Positions 45,162-56,959 of a stretch of DNA of 64,000 bases are shown in pieces; the stretch's first letter is position 1; each line of letters starts with the position of its first letter. The notes beneath the pieces are model-generated. The model saw nothing but the letters and a program-made list of their open reading frames with translations. It was not told where the DNA came from and made no database searches. Position numbers and translations under genes: made by a program. Source of the DNA: Triglochin maritima (taxonomy: Eukaryota; Streptophyta; Magnoliopsida; Alismatales; Juncaginaceae); contig OY821771.1 of assembly GCA_963682175.1 (NCBI GenBank), forward strand, positions 35,484,201 to 35,548,200, read 5' to 3'.

Positions 45162-46754
45162 TGATTAGTAGCATATCATATATTGCATTCATGCTATATA
45201 TCATTTATTTTACCACAATTTGTGTTACTCTAGTGTTTGTTTGATGTGTTTCATGTTTTAGGTAATAAAGAGGAGAAAGAAACCGAAAAGGACCTAAATA
45301 CAAGAAGAAATCACTTTATTGAAGTATCTTGGACCTGTTTGTCATGCTCAAGACCCATCTGCAATTCAGAAAGGACCCAGATGAAACCCGAAGGGACCTG
45401 AACGAAAGAAAAACATTTTGAGAGAAAAATCCCCCAATACCATGATCTTGTAGAGTATTTGAGAAATTACGACCAAACGAGCTCAAACCAGCAGACCACG
45501 AGTGCACCTCACGTGCAAAATACATCACTTAATCTTTTAGGAGAAATTAAGGGCGGGTAGGAGCCAAAACATCCCCCACTGGCGGATCATTTTGGTCCAA
45601 ATCTCCCCAATTTCTCCCATGACTCGGGCTTGTTTATTTGGGCACACCAGACTATAGAGAAAGCGATTACAACCGTTGGATTGCTTCCAGATTCATCTAC
45701 ACCACTCTTTCTTCTATAAATAGCAATGTTCTAATACTTTTCTTCTTCTTCTCAGCCTCCACCATTAGAATAGCTTAGGTTTACCTAATTTGGGCAGTAG
45801 AAAAATGTGAGTTTTGAAACTTGTAATGTTACTCTTTTGCTAATCTAAAGGTAGATTTGGATTCCTTTTGTCATTAGCTTTTTTCTATCCAATTAGTTTT
45901 TGATTTTGTTGGTTAGTTTTCTATTTAGAGTTTTATGCCATGTTTAGTCTTAATCTCTTGCATTCCATGCTTTTTATTATGATTAGTGAGTAGATCCATC
46001 CCATTTGTGGTGGAGGTGATGTAGATTTTGTGATGTGTTAGTAATGGGTTCTTCTTATCTTGTGTCATTTCATATGCTTAATGTAGATCTGTGCTTGTAT
46101 CTTGCTAAAACTTGTATTAGATGGGATAATGGCCACACTAGGTACTTGTCTCATGCTAGATCTAGAGTTTAGCTTGTTGCTTGTAAATGATGATCTTATT
46201 ATGGTAAATGACTTGTTAATTGTTATGTATGGATGCTTGATTAGTAGAGAATGCATGAATCCATGTTTGGAATGACTTGTTATGTATGAATCCATGTTTT
46301 TTTGCACATTCACAGGAATGATATAGGTTGTATGTAGGATTGATTGATGCTCTAATGGTCACATTGGGTACTTGTTGCATGCTTGATAATCTAAAATCAA
46401 CTTCAACTTTATGTGAGATATGCATGTTCATAGTTTTCCATGTAGTGTTGTGTATCCTACACTTAGATTCTACACTAGCTTCTACTTGTAGGCCACACAA
46501 ACTACACTTGTTCCTAACTGAAATGAAGACTCACTCGCACACACATACCTACACACTTTCACTACATGGTGGTTTAGTTTAATTGTTAGTTCATTCATAG
46601 TGTAGTTCAGTTAGTGTAATCACAATTCTTCTTCCCCTCTTTTCCCACTTACCTTCGAAAGAACCAGAGTCGACACACCTCCCTATGGACCGACCTTTAT
46701 TTGCCAAGTCTTCACCGACACCGTGCACTTGTAGTATTTAAAACGAACACATCA
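45162..46754 (+). repeat. 5' LTR of the gypsy element
   Basis: It starts TGATTAGTAGC and ends ACACATCA, about 1593 bp, with the TATA box TATAAATA at 45715-45722. The last 430 bp are about 95% identical by eye to 55850-56280. The first 700 bp match the 3' LTR only loosely. Confidence 0.8.
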
Positions 46755-46760
46755 AGTTTT

Positions 46761-46776
46761 TGGCACCGTTACCGGG
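46761..46776 (+). other. Primer-binding site, tRNA-Asp type
   Basis: TGGCACCGTTACCGGG follows the LTR end after AGTTTT. It is the same primer type as at 3076-3093. Confidence 0.82.
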
Positions 46777-47930
46777 CAGGTGCTCTGTCTAGACTCTGGT
46801 TTGGACGATTCGAGTGGGTTTAGTCATTTGTTTTTAGTTTTTGTTTATTTCAGGGAAATCTCAGCATCCTAGGGGAGGCACCAAGATAAATTCAGAGAAG
46901 AGAGAAGCTATTTGGACCGCCAATCAGCAGTCTGGGACCGCCAACTGGGGGTCGGGTGAGCTTCGTTTGCTCCAAAATTTCTTCTAGTTGTTTTTTATTT
47001 CAATCTAGTTGTCTAGGAGCTTAATTTGGCATGTTGTGACCTCTAGTTTACTCCCAGATCAATCAATTCCCCTTTTTAAGACAACTTGGAACATAAAACT
47101 CAAAGCAAAAAATTAGACTAATTTCCATCTAGGTTATGCATCATTTGTAGACCTCGGATGCACATTGTCTTTCTTTTGCTTTAAATTCCTGTTGTCGATT
47201 GCTGGCATGAGGTACGTGCACCCGTTCTCTCATTCATGCATGGTTAGAGCATGCATTAGTTAGTAAGGTGCACTGTAATAAGAGTGAGGTGAGTACTTGT
47301 TTGGTGAGTTGCTTGCTAGCCTAAGATTTCAAAACATCTTTAAGGGGCATCGCCTATATTCTTAAAGATAAGGTGGGGGATTTCATCACCCCTCCCTTAG
47401 CCCCACAAAACGAACTCAAGTGAATCCTTAATTTAAAATCAAGTAGACATTGGCCAATAGGACTCGGGCGCATTAGAAGAATGATCTGGTCATGACCGTC
47501 ATAGCATGATCGACGTCGCCCACTTTGTCGATAGCAGGAGAGACGAGATCTCCGGATCTTGGCTTACTTGATGGGCTTTGTGGTCTTCGTCGTAGGGAGG
47601 TGAGGCGTGTTGAGTCCGCGTGAGCTTGAAGTTAGGCGTCGTCTAGCTTAAGGACCCATAGTCAGCCTAAGCTTGTTTGGGCCGTGTTTTCTAGATTAGG
47701 CTTCTACCCTCACCCTTTACCCACGCTAGCTGTAGGGTTCTTCCATTCTCCTTTGAGTCATATTCTTCTTACCTACTTCTATGTTCTAGTCTCCTCCCTT
47801 TTACACTCTTTGTTAGTGTTTTAGGGTCGAGTTGAGCATTTTTTGCGAGCTTGGTCTCATGGTGATGAGAGTGGTCGACCATCCATATCATTGTCTGGAC
47901 CAGGACAATTCTCCCTGATAATCCGGACCC
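46777..47930 (+). other. Gypsy untranslated leader
   Basis: Long leader typical of Athila/Tat-type elements, with a GACCGCCAATCAGCAGTC and GGACCGCCAACTGG pair near 46915-46955 that repeats the dyad found in the family's LTRs. No open coding of note. Confidence 0.6.
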
Positions 47931-48674
47931 ATGCAGCATGGGGTGGCTCAGACTAACACCATATTTTGTTGGGACAATCTTGATTGTGTGACTGAGCAGT
48001 CTTCAAATCAGGGTAATATGAGAGAGGCACAAATTGCTAGTCCACCATCTAGTTACGTCAGATCATATGCTAGTCAACAAACTGAGACATTACAAGAACT
48101 TTTGACCTCTTTCATGCATGTGGTAGATGACATGAGTGCACCGGTAGCTCCAGTAGTTGTACCGTGTGACTATTGCGGGTTGAGTGGCCATGTTTTCGGA
48201 GAATGTACTTATGTTCCCCCAGAGTCTGAGTATGAGCACACATTTTCCCAAATGCTCAATGTGACCTTTAGGCATCCGCGTACAACTAGAGAATGATGGA
48301 TTCGTTGGGAGACAATTTTTATTCAAATTCCTATACATCATTTCTCACCCCAGTATCCTCCTCCTGAATACCCAGAATTCTACCAGCCACCACCCATGAC
48401 CAATCATTGGACTAATTCTCAGCCTATCAACACCCAACCCAACAATTTCCCAAATTATGACATGAGCCTCACTGTTGACCCCAGACTTGATTGTTTAGAA
48501 CAAACCCTCCAATTGTTCATGGAAACCACTCAAAATTTATTGAAGTCCAACTTGAATTCCTTGCAAACTATGGAAATGGAAGTGAGTCAGATGACACAAC
48601 AATTACGTGAACGTGAGAAGGGAGACCTTTCTTGTCAACATGATGGTTCATCTTTTGATATCGAACCACCATGA
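47931..48674 (+). pseudogene. Gypsy gag relic with CCHC knuckle and one internal stop
   Basis: One frame runs from 47931 to 48674 with a single internal TGA at 48294-48296. It encodes CDYCGLSGHVFGEC (a CX2CX4HX4C knuckle, near 48160), a proline/aromatic-rich stretch (QYPPPEYPEFYQPPP), then a predicted coiled coil (LDCLEQTLQLFMETTQNLL). This order of knuckle, P/Q/N-rich linker and short coil is usual for Athila/Tat gag proteins, which form the particle coat and bind RNA. The domain N-terminal to the knuckle is not recognisable, and nothing of pol follows. Confidence 0.65.
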
Positions 48675-51032
48675 CATCCACAAATTCAGAGCACAATCTT
48701 CCAAAGTCAAACTCCTAGTCAGTCTAAGGGACTTGAGGTTTCAATTCACGATCACTTGGTGGGGATTCGATTCAAATTGATAATAGCATGGACCAGTCTC
48801 ATTACGAGTCGACACAAGATTGTGCCTTATCTTTTTGTACCGTGGTCCTTGAGCCACATGATCTTAATGTTGTGCCTCTTAAGGTCACTATTGATGGAGT
48901 AAGAGCTCCCCAATATCCCTAATTTCATACGACATGGTGAGAGCTTGCCTCTCACTATTGTTCCTGATCATCTTGGAAATGATGTGACATCAAACAACTA
49001 CATTGCCAATGAGGGTATTGGGAGCTCCTTAGAGGATACCTTGGGTAAGAGACCCACTTTTGGTTCTCCTGGTGAGTCGGACATGCCTAACGAGGTTCTT
49101 CACCTTGTTTCGACCCACCATGCTGTTGGTTGGAGAGTTTGGATTGACGATCATAACTTCAGTTCTGCGACAGGAGAAACTTTTCTTCCGTTACACAATG
49201 TCCCAAACTCTTGAGAGGTTCGCACTCTTTCAGTTTGATCATTTGAATGAGATGTCATTGCGTCTAATTCATGAACTTCTCGTTACATCTTGTGCTCTTT
49301 GTGATGGGGTTCACACATGAGTATTTTGGCCTCGCGTGGTTTCAGGTTCCCATTCCAAGTGCATTGACCCACTTTTACGGTTCCCATTTGATGTCCTTTG
49401 ACAAATGAAGATGAGAACTTATTTTTGTACATAGTTATATTTCGAAAAAAACAAACAAACAAACAAAAAAGAAAGAAAAATAAAATAAAAAAAAGGCTCC
49501 ACCAGTGAACACTGATTGTTGGGGGCTCCAACTTGTGTATTTGGTCCCCATTTCTTTCATGTATTTGTATCCCTTCTTTAGTATTTCACAGGTTATGAGG
49601 GGAATTCGGGTTTGTGTCCATCAACATAACCATGAACTTCCCTTTGTGCTTCACGTTGGTGAGATCTTTTTCTTTTTCATGCATAAATTCATGTAGTACC
49701 ATGGTCACATTCATGATGACAATGCATGAAGTAGGTGTGGGGGTGTTTTACGTGTGTACATAGTCAAGTCTTTTTCCTTTTGTTTTGTTTTCTTTTGTTT
49801 GTATTGACAGCGTCATGTTAGTGTGTTTCATGTAATATTGATATATCTGCTTGCCATGATCCTTGGGTGACTTGTCTTCTTTTGTTTGCCTAGTGCTTTA
49901 AAATTTCCATTTCTTTCAAAAAAATTCATGTGTTTGCAAAAGAAAATGTTTTGTGGCTTTTGTGTGTGTTTAGCATGTGCAAAACTGTTGAGAGGCAAAG
50001 TAAAAGGAAACTCCCAAAATTGTCTTGAACCTGTTGCATTAGGATATCTACTACAACGGCTTTAGGTCTTATCTAGTCGTAAGGATGCACCCCAGTTTTC
50101 CATCGGGGGAAGAGTAATAATACGGTTTCAGTACTCAAACAATTAAAGAAGTCCATCCCGAACCTAGTGAGTCAAACAATTCGTGTCCGTTAATATAAGG
50201 TAGTTCCTTGTAGTCAATGACCCTTTAACTCCTGTTGTGAGACATTAAGTGTAGGGCTTTTGTTCATGTGTAGATAAGAAATAAGTGAGTAAGTGTTCTC
50301 TCTTCTTGCACGGTTGTTATCACTCGGGAAATTAGGTCCAAGAGGACTTAGTGCCTGGTGATTTCGAGTCATCTGAGTTGGGATGCACCGACCGAACTCC
50401 CATGACACGAGTGGTAGGGATCACCATATGTGGAGATTTGAGGAAAGGTTTACGCGATAGTGTAAGTCCTCATAGGCAATGGTGCACGAAACCTGACCCT
50501 CGGAGAATCAAACACCAACTAGACAACAATAAAATAAAAAAATAAAAATCAAAAAATCAAAAAGAAAAAGAAAGAAAGAAAAAAAGCAATGCAAATAAGA
50601 ACCTTAATGGACTTTACACTTTGTATCACTTGAGGATGTTAAGATTGCCCATGTCTTGCACTTAAGTCCTTAAATAACTTGCACGAATGATTCATTCGTC
50701 TAGGTGTGTGGACTGGTTACATATATATAGTCGGTCCGTAGAATTACCGTGTCCAATGATTGACGAAAATGATTCCAATGAGTCGTTTTGCTAGATTGAA
50801 TAATGCATCAATGTTCGGATTTTGTGGGTATATTAGCTGAAAACCCTCAGGAGACAACACTCCTCCTCCTTGGCGACAATGATGTTTAATGCCTTGTTGC
50901 ACGTGCTAAGTGCAATCGTGATTCCTACGAAAGTGAGTTAGGATTTCCCTATTTTTCGTATGTTTTTCCTTTCTTTGATTTTCTCTTTCTTTGTTTTGCT
51001 TGAGACTAGCAAAATGTGAGTGTGAGGGTATT
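48675..51032 (+). other. Gypsy internal non-coding region
   Basis: No recognisable pol domain. It holds A-rich runs (49444-49496 and 50523-50590), a purine-rich GGTGTGGGGGTG at about 49734, and GAGTGTGAGGG-like sequence before the 3' LTR. Some frames of 60-90 codons (for example 48945-49214) are unassigned and may be degraded polyprotein. Confidence 0.55.
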
Positions 51033-52012
51033 TGATTGACATCACATGCATATATTTATGTCTTATATCCTTTATTCTTAGCCTAAGTCATGCTACGTAA
51101 CAAATTTTATGTTTAAGTTTCAGGAATAAACAAGTTTGAGAAGAAGAGACTAAAAATGACTTAAAAGCAAGAAAACAGACTAAGTTGCAAGATTTATGGA
51201 CTGAGATGCAAGAGAGAGGGACCCAGACGTAAAATCAAAAGGACCAATGAGCAAATGAAGAACTCCACACCATCATGAGTAGTATTTTGGCAATTCGATT
51301 CAGTCCTAAACTCCAACAACCAACTCTAGTGCATCAGATATGAAGAACTCAAGTCAGACAACCACACTCCAAATCCATACCCGATCCAGAGTATATAGAC
51401 CGCCAATTGGTGCTCCAAGACCGCTGATTGGCGGTCGGTTCTTCTCCGGATCCGATAAGATTTGGGCAGGTTATGTATTAGAGTGTTTTATGTCTATTTT
51501 TAGTAGTGCATTAGTCACACATCGGGAGATTATCCCCAATTACCTTTTCCTATGACTATAAATAGAACTCATCCTCCTCATTTGTATTTACCCATTGCTT
51601 GGTGGCATTCTCTCTACTTGGAGTAAGCCTTCGAGCAAAACTCAAGGTGCAGAAGAATGCTACTTGTAATTTGAGTCATGTAAATAAAATATTTTTTAGT
51701 TTATTTTTATATTGTCTCATCTTGCATGCTTAGTTTAATATCGTTTTGTCTTCTTTTATTAATGAGTAGTGAGTAGTTTCATCCCCATTTGGGATGGAGG
51801 TAATGTAGAATATGTGATAGTTTATTTGTGTCATTTTATATACTTAATGTAGATCTATACTTGTAGCATGTTTGAACTTGTATTAGATGGGATAATGTCC
51901 ACACTAGGTACTTATCTCATGCTAGCTTTAGAGTTTATTTTGTTGCTTGTAATGATTTGATGGGAATGACTTGTTATGTATAAATCCATGTTTTTTGCAC
52001 ATTCACATGAAT

Positions 52013-52647
52013 TGTTAGATACGGGAGAAAGACGGGGAGCACCAGACCGAGCCACCCCAGAAACACACCCTCCACCAGGCGTACATGGACCCCTAATCAG
52101 CGGTCCCAAACCACCAATTGGCGGTTCAGAAGTCGCGCCTGGTGGGCTGCTTTGGCTCGCCTTGTTCTCCATGCTGAGGGTCTTCTATTGTCATCACTAG
52201 ATCCATACTTTGATCTACTCAATTGGTGGACATGAATGAAAGAAGAGAACTCACTACTTAACACTCATAAGCAAAAACGAAATTTGCACCAAACTCATCT
52301 TTTCTTTCTTCTTTCTCACTTGACTTGACTTTACTTGACTTGTTTTACAAATGGACAACTTTTGTGCTTATATAGGCACTTACAAGGACTCTTCAACTTA
52401 ACCTAAAACATAAACATAACATAAACTACATAAAGATGATCATTCAAGATCATTACAACCTATACTTAAATTGCATCATAAAATAGGACGAAAATCATAG
52501 AGAAATGAAGAGACTCTTTGTCTCTTCCTTTCCTTCAACCTTTTGTCTTCCAACTTGTTGAGTCATCAACTCCTAGATGACTCACCCTCCATAGGTGATG
52601 TGGCTAGTGACTAGGATGCCACCTAGGATTAAGTTCAATTCTCAATA
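52013..52647 (-). repeat. 3' LTR of the copia element
   Basis: 635 bp, TGTTAGATAC ... TTCTCAATA on the + strand. A TATATA core lies at about 52368-52373 and a CCACCAATTGGCGGTT dyad at about 52108-52124. Confidence 0.95.
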
Positions 52648-52738
52648 CTCCTCCTTGAACTTAATCCTCTTCCATCCACCATCCTGAGTAGGTTGTGCAT
52701 CCTTTCCTGCAACCTTATTGGCAACGCTTTTGTTTGAG

Positions 52739-54667
52739 CTAAAAGACACACATGTGCAACTCATTTGTCGTCTCGTAGATTTCACGAAGTGTCTTGAACC
52801 TCCTTGGTCTCATTTCGTCTTGTTTGTCGGATGGAATTGTTTCATGTTCAGTGGGGTTGGCAATCTCGTATTCCTGTTCTTCATTTGGCACTTCTGAAAT
52901 CTCCTCTTTGGAGTCCCATGTTACATCCTCGTTAACCTGCACATCACGGCTAATGACAATTTTGTTGTTAGTGGGATCGAGAAGCCTATAAGCTTTCGAT
53001 CGTTCATCATAGCCAACGAACACAAGCTTTGTGCTCCTATCATCAAGTTTTATTTTTCTCTCCTTTGGTACATGTGCATAGGAGACACTCCCAAACACTT
53101 TCAGATGTTCCACAGTTGGGTTGTAGCCACTCCAAGCTTCTTGTGGAGTTACTTCCTCCAAGCTTGCGGTTTTGCAACGATTCAACATGTACACTGCACA
53201 AGCCACCGCCTCAGCCCATAGTTCTTTTGACATGTTCCTGCTTTTTAACATACTTCGAACCATGTCCATGATGGTTCTATTCTTTCTCTCGGCTACACCA
53301 TTTTGTTGTGGCGAGTATGGAGCGGTTAAATGGTGTTTTATGCCATGTTCCTCACAAAAGTTGTTGAACTCGGTTGATGTGAACTCTCCTCCTCGATCAG
53401 ACCTCAATGTCTTGATATTATTGCCACTTTGTTTCTCCACATATGCCTTGAACTTCTTGAATATGCGAAATGCCTCGGATTTCTCCTTCAGGAAGTACAC
53501 CCATGTCTTGCGTGAAAAATCATCAATAAAGGTTAAGAAATAACAATTCTTACTAATCGAGTGTGGAGTGATCGGTCCACAAATGTCAGTATTTACCAAC
53601 TCTAGCACCTTCTTGGCTCTATATTCATCTTGTTTTGGAAAACTCTTCCTTGGTAATTTTCCAACCATGAAACCTTCACAAAATCCTTCTTTAGATTCAA
53701 TCATCGGCAAGCCATTCACCATTCCCTTTTGCGCCATTTCTTGGAGCCCACCAAAGTTCAAGTGTCCAAGTCGCATATGCCACAACCAATCTCCCTCAAT
53801 GCACGCATTCAAACATCTAGCACGAGCACATGTTAGATTCAACTTAAACATTTGATTTTTGGACATCTCTACCATTGCAATCAAGCGCCCATCTTGTCCT
53901 CGCACGGTCATGTGTCGATCCTTCATCAAGATTGTAAACCCTTTCTCCAAGAGTTGTCCCATGCTTAGTATGTTCATCTTCATATCGGGCACAAAGTAGA
54001 TGTTGGAAATAAGCTTTTGTGATCTATCCTTCACATGAATCATGATGTGCCCTTTCCCCTCCACACGCACCTTTGATGCATCTCCAAACGAGACGTGCCC
54101 ATGCACTCCCTCTTCCAAGTGTGCGAACATGTGTCTATTCCCACACATGTGATTGCTTGCTCCCGTATCGAGATACCAAATACCTTCTTGTTCGGTTTCT
54201 GCTCCCTTGTCGGCAAGCAAAACCACTCCAACATCACAAGCATTCTCCTCCACGGCAACAAGGTTGGAGTTTTCTTCCACCCTTTTCTTTGACCAACATT
54301 CGCTTGCATAGTGTCCATGCTTCCCACAATTGAAGCACTCGATCTCCTTCTTTGATCCACGATCACCACGGCCACGGCTGGAGCTCTCCTCCACCTTCTT
54401 TTGCGACCAACACTCTTTCGCAAAATGGCCACGCTTCCCACACTTGAAGCATTCGACTTCCTTCTTTTTTGGATGGCCTCCATAGTCACGACCGCTTCCA
54501 CGATCTACGTTCTGAGGTTTCTCCTCCTTAAGCGACATCTTCGCTTGCAACGCCTCCTCCAAGACATCTTGCCTCTTCTTCTTCTTCCTTTGCTCATGTG
54601 CCTCCAACAAACTTGCTAGGTCATCGACGGTCATCTTCTCGAGGTCTTTGATTTCTCGATAGCACAC
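52739..54667 (-). pseudogene. Copia pol fragment: zinc knuckles, protease and integrase
   Basis: The open frame of 642 codons starts after the gag domain. In order it has two CCHC knuckles (CFKCGKRGHFAKEC and CFNCGKHGHYASEC), the protease motif YLDTGASNHM, a GAG-pre-integrase zinc region (LWHMRLGHLNFGGL), and integrase with its catalytic Asp (VNTDICGP, FIDDFSRKTW), second Asp (LRSDRGGEF) and Glu (PQQNGVAERKNRTI). It ends at LREIYETTNELHMCVF, where intact relatives continue into reverse transcriptase. Integrase inserts the element's DNA into chromosomes. Because the frame is offset from gag and polymerase is deleted, this copy is not autonomous, though the open frame is strikingly well kept. 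Confidence 0.93.
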
Positions 54668-55197
54668 ACAACATTTTCAAAGTCTTCGGTGAGAGAACGC
54701 AGCACCTTCTCCACCACTCTTCCTTCAGTCAATGCCTCCCCATTTCTTTTCAATTTGTTCGCCACCATGCGAACCCTCGTCACGAAATCAGCAACACCTT
54801 CCGATTCCTTCATTCTCAATGCCTCGAACTCGCCTCGAAGCATTTGGAGGCGCACTTGCCTCACTCGATCAGCACCCTTGTAGCTCTTCTCAAGGGTGTC
54901 CCACGCCTCCTTCGACGTCTTCGCTTCAGCAATCTTCTCAAAACCACTCTCATCCACCGCTTGGAAGAGAAGGAAGAGAGCACTCTTGTCTTTGGCTCTT
55001 CTCTCCTTTTGTGCTTTGATTTGTGTGATGGTTGCCACCCCCGTCACGGCCTCCTCCTCGAAGTCGCTCTCCACAAGATCCCAAGCATCATGCGCACTGA
55101 GCAGGGCATGCATTTGGATACTCCAATTGTCGTAGTTTCCATTCGAAAGGTGAGGCAACGATACATGACCAAACGACGTCATTCCTGAGCTCCCCAT
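54631..55197 (-). pseudogene. Copia gag domain, frameshifted against pol
   Basis: The frame of 188 codons begins MGSSGMTSFGHVSLPHL and carries a DUF4219/UBN2 gag domain (NGNYDNWSIQMHALLSAHD, KEAWDTLEKSYKGADRV, FVTRVRMVANKLKRNGE, VVEKVLRSLTEDFENVV). It ends AIEKSKTSRR and overlaps the next frame (54667 onward) by 37 bases. In related elements gag and pol are one open frame, so a single-base change near 54645 best explains the break. The product would build the particle. The start follows the 5' LTR and primer-binding site by only a few bases. Confidence 0.92.
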
Positions 55198-55204
55198 CAG
55201 ACGA

Positions 55205-55217
55205 GGCTCTGATACTA
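55205..55217 (-). other. Primer-binding site, tRNA-iMet type
   Basis: TAGTATCAGAGCC on the - strand follows the 5' LTR end CTAACA after two bases, one mismatch from the standard TGGTATCAGAGCC. Confidence 0.92.
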
Positions 55218-55219
55218 GA

Positions 55220-55844
55220 TGTTAGATAGAGGAGAAAGACGGGGAGCACCAGACCGAGCCACCCCAGAAACACACCCTCCACCAGGCGCACATGGACTGC
55301 TAATCAGCGGTCCCAAACTGCCAATTGGCGGTTCAGAAGTCGCGCCTGGTGGGCTGCTTTGGCTCGCCTTGTTCTCCATGCTGAGGGTCTTCTATTGTCA
55401 TCACTAGATCCATACTTTGATCTACTCAATTGGTGGACACGAATGAAAGAAGATAACTCACTACTTAACACTCATAAGCAAAAACGAAATTTGCACCAAA
55501 CTCATCTTTTCTTTCTTCTTTCTCACTTGACTTGACTTGTTTTACAAATGGAGAACTCTTGTGCTTATATAGGCACTTACAAAGACTCTTCAACTTAACC
55601 TAAAACATAAACATAACATAAACTACATAAAGATGATCATTCAAGATCATTACAACCTATACTTAAATTGCATCATAAAATAGGACGATAATCATAGAGA
55701 AATGAAGAGACTCTTTGTCTCTTCCTTTCCTTCAACCTTTTGTCTTCCAACTTGTTGAGTCATCAACTCCTAGATGACTCACCCTCCATAGGTGATGTGG
55801 CTAGTGACTAGGATGCCACCTAGGATTAAGTTCAATTCTCAATA
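55220..55844 (-). repeat. 5' LTR of the copia element
   Basis: 625 bp, TGTTAGATAG ... TTCTCAATA on the + strand, nearly identical to 52013-52647. It lacks 10 bp within a CTTGACTTGACTTTA run. Confidence 0.95.
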
Positions 55845-56280
55845 TGAATGATATAGTTTGTATGTAGGATTGATTGATGCTCTAGGGTCACACTGGGTAC
55901 TTGTTGCATGCTTGATAATCTAAAATCAACTTCAACTTTATGTGAGATATGCATGTTCGTAGGTTGCCATGTAGTGTTGTGTATCCTACACTTAGATTCT
56001 ACACTAGCTTCTACTTGTAGGCCACACAAACTACACTTGTTCGTAACTGAAATCAATACTCACACACACATACCTACACACTTTCACTACATGGCGGTTT
56101 AGTTTAATTGTTAGTTCATTTATAGTGTAGTGTAGTTAGTGTAATCACAATTCTTCTTCCCCTCTTTTCCCACTTACCTTCGAAAGAACCAGAGTCGACA
56201 CACCTCCCTATGGATCGAGCCGTATTTTCCAAAGTCTTCACCGACACCGTGAACTTGCGGTATTTAAAACGAACACATCA

Positions 56281-56680
56281 CAAATCAAATGTCAAATTTG
56301 CTTCATGTTTGGATTGGATTTTGAACAAATCAGTCCTAATTTCTTTCTCTGGACTGTTGTTGATTTCTTTCAACTCCTACCATAGATTTCCATCTCCTCG
56401 TAGGAAGCTTAGTTTGGCAAACAAAAATCCTTATCAGATATGAGGTGAACTTGTTTGCGTAATTAGGGCATTAAATAGGGTGTGGCAGGTTGAGTCCGTC
56501 AAAATTTGGAACTTGCATATTTTACATGCAAGTCTTTATATAAAGGCATTTATCCTTTTAGTTTCCAAGAATATGCGAAGGACTGTAATTCTTATGTGGT
56601 GATTATCAAGCAGACCATAAAAACATTTATCTAAGCTACAAATAGAATCTCATGTAGAAACTACATCATCAACAAATATG
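56281..56680. other. Intergenic sequence, no gene seen
   Basis: AT-rich sequence between the gypsy 3' LTR and a LINE fragment. It may include further degraded LINE sequence but shows no recognisable motif. Confidence 0.45.
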
Positions 56681-56908
56681 ACTCTACATGAATTTATTTT
56701 TTATAGCAAAAACGCCTTATCATGTTTTGGAATAACGGAAGACATGACAAAACGATTCATAAGCATCGTTGGATGCAAGCACTGCCAATTACCCTTTACA
56801 TACCTTGGTCTACCTTTATCTATCAAAACCCCAAACTTTAATATGGGTCTGGTTTATCAACAAGATTAAAAGCCGACTAGAAGGCTGGAAAGGTTGCTAC
56901 CTCTTTCG
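56681..56908 (+). pseudogene. L1-type LINE reverse transcriptase fragment
   Basis: The segment encodes CFGITEDMTKRFISIVG, then LPFTYLGLPLSIKTPN and, after a frame change near 56850, KIKSRLEGWKG. The sequence F.YLGLPL followed by a K..RL.GWKG block is the typical C-terminal part of plant L1 reverse transcriptases. It is short and frameshifted, with no other LINE domain nearby. Confidence 0.8.
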
Positions 56909-56959
56909 TGTGAGTGTAATCGGATGCTCCATTAGTTGAAGTATAAAAACCTCGTTGAT

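Larger units (their letters stand above)
52013..55844 (-). mobile_element. Young copia element lacking reverse transcriptase, TSD TGAAT, LTR ends TA...CA
   Basis: It is 3832 bp, with 5' LTR 55220-55844, primer-binding site 55205-55217, gag-pol relic 52739-55197, polypurine tract CAAGGAGGAG on the - strand (52648-52657) and 3' LTR 52013-52647. Perfect duplications TGAAT lie at 52008-52012 and 55845-55849. In element orientation both LTRs start TATTGAGAATTG and end CTAACA, so the usual TG start is TA. The LTRs differ by only a few bases and one 10-bp gap, suggesting recent insertion. Integrase ends at about 52760 and the reverse transcriptase and RNase H are missing. Confidence 0.95.
45162..56280 (+). 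mobile_element. Gypsy (Athila/Tat-type) element with gag only, interrupted
   Basis: It has a 5' LTR (45162-46754), a tRNA-Asp-type primer-binding site (46761-46776), a leader, a gag relic (47931-48674), long non-coding sequence and a 3' LTR (51033-56280) split by a copia element. Without the copia insertion and one TSD it is about 7.3 kb. No protease, reverse transcriptase, RNase H or integrase motif is present. The bases flanking its ends (AATAA, CAAAT) do not match, so a duplication is not shown. The LTRs agree closely in their 3' thirds but differ strongly in U3. Confidence 0.82.
51033..56280 (+). repeat. 3' LTR of the gypsy element, split by copia
   Basis: The outer parts are 51033-52012 and 55850-56280, about 1411 bp when joined. 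It starts TGATTGACATCA, has the dyads at 51395-51435, the TATA box at 51557-51564, and ends GAACACATCA. Its U3 resembles 17359-18886 rather than its own 5' LTR. Confidence 0.82.
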
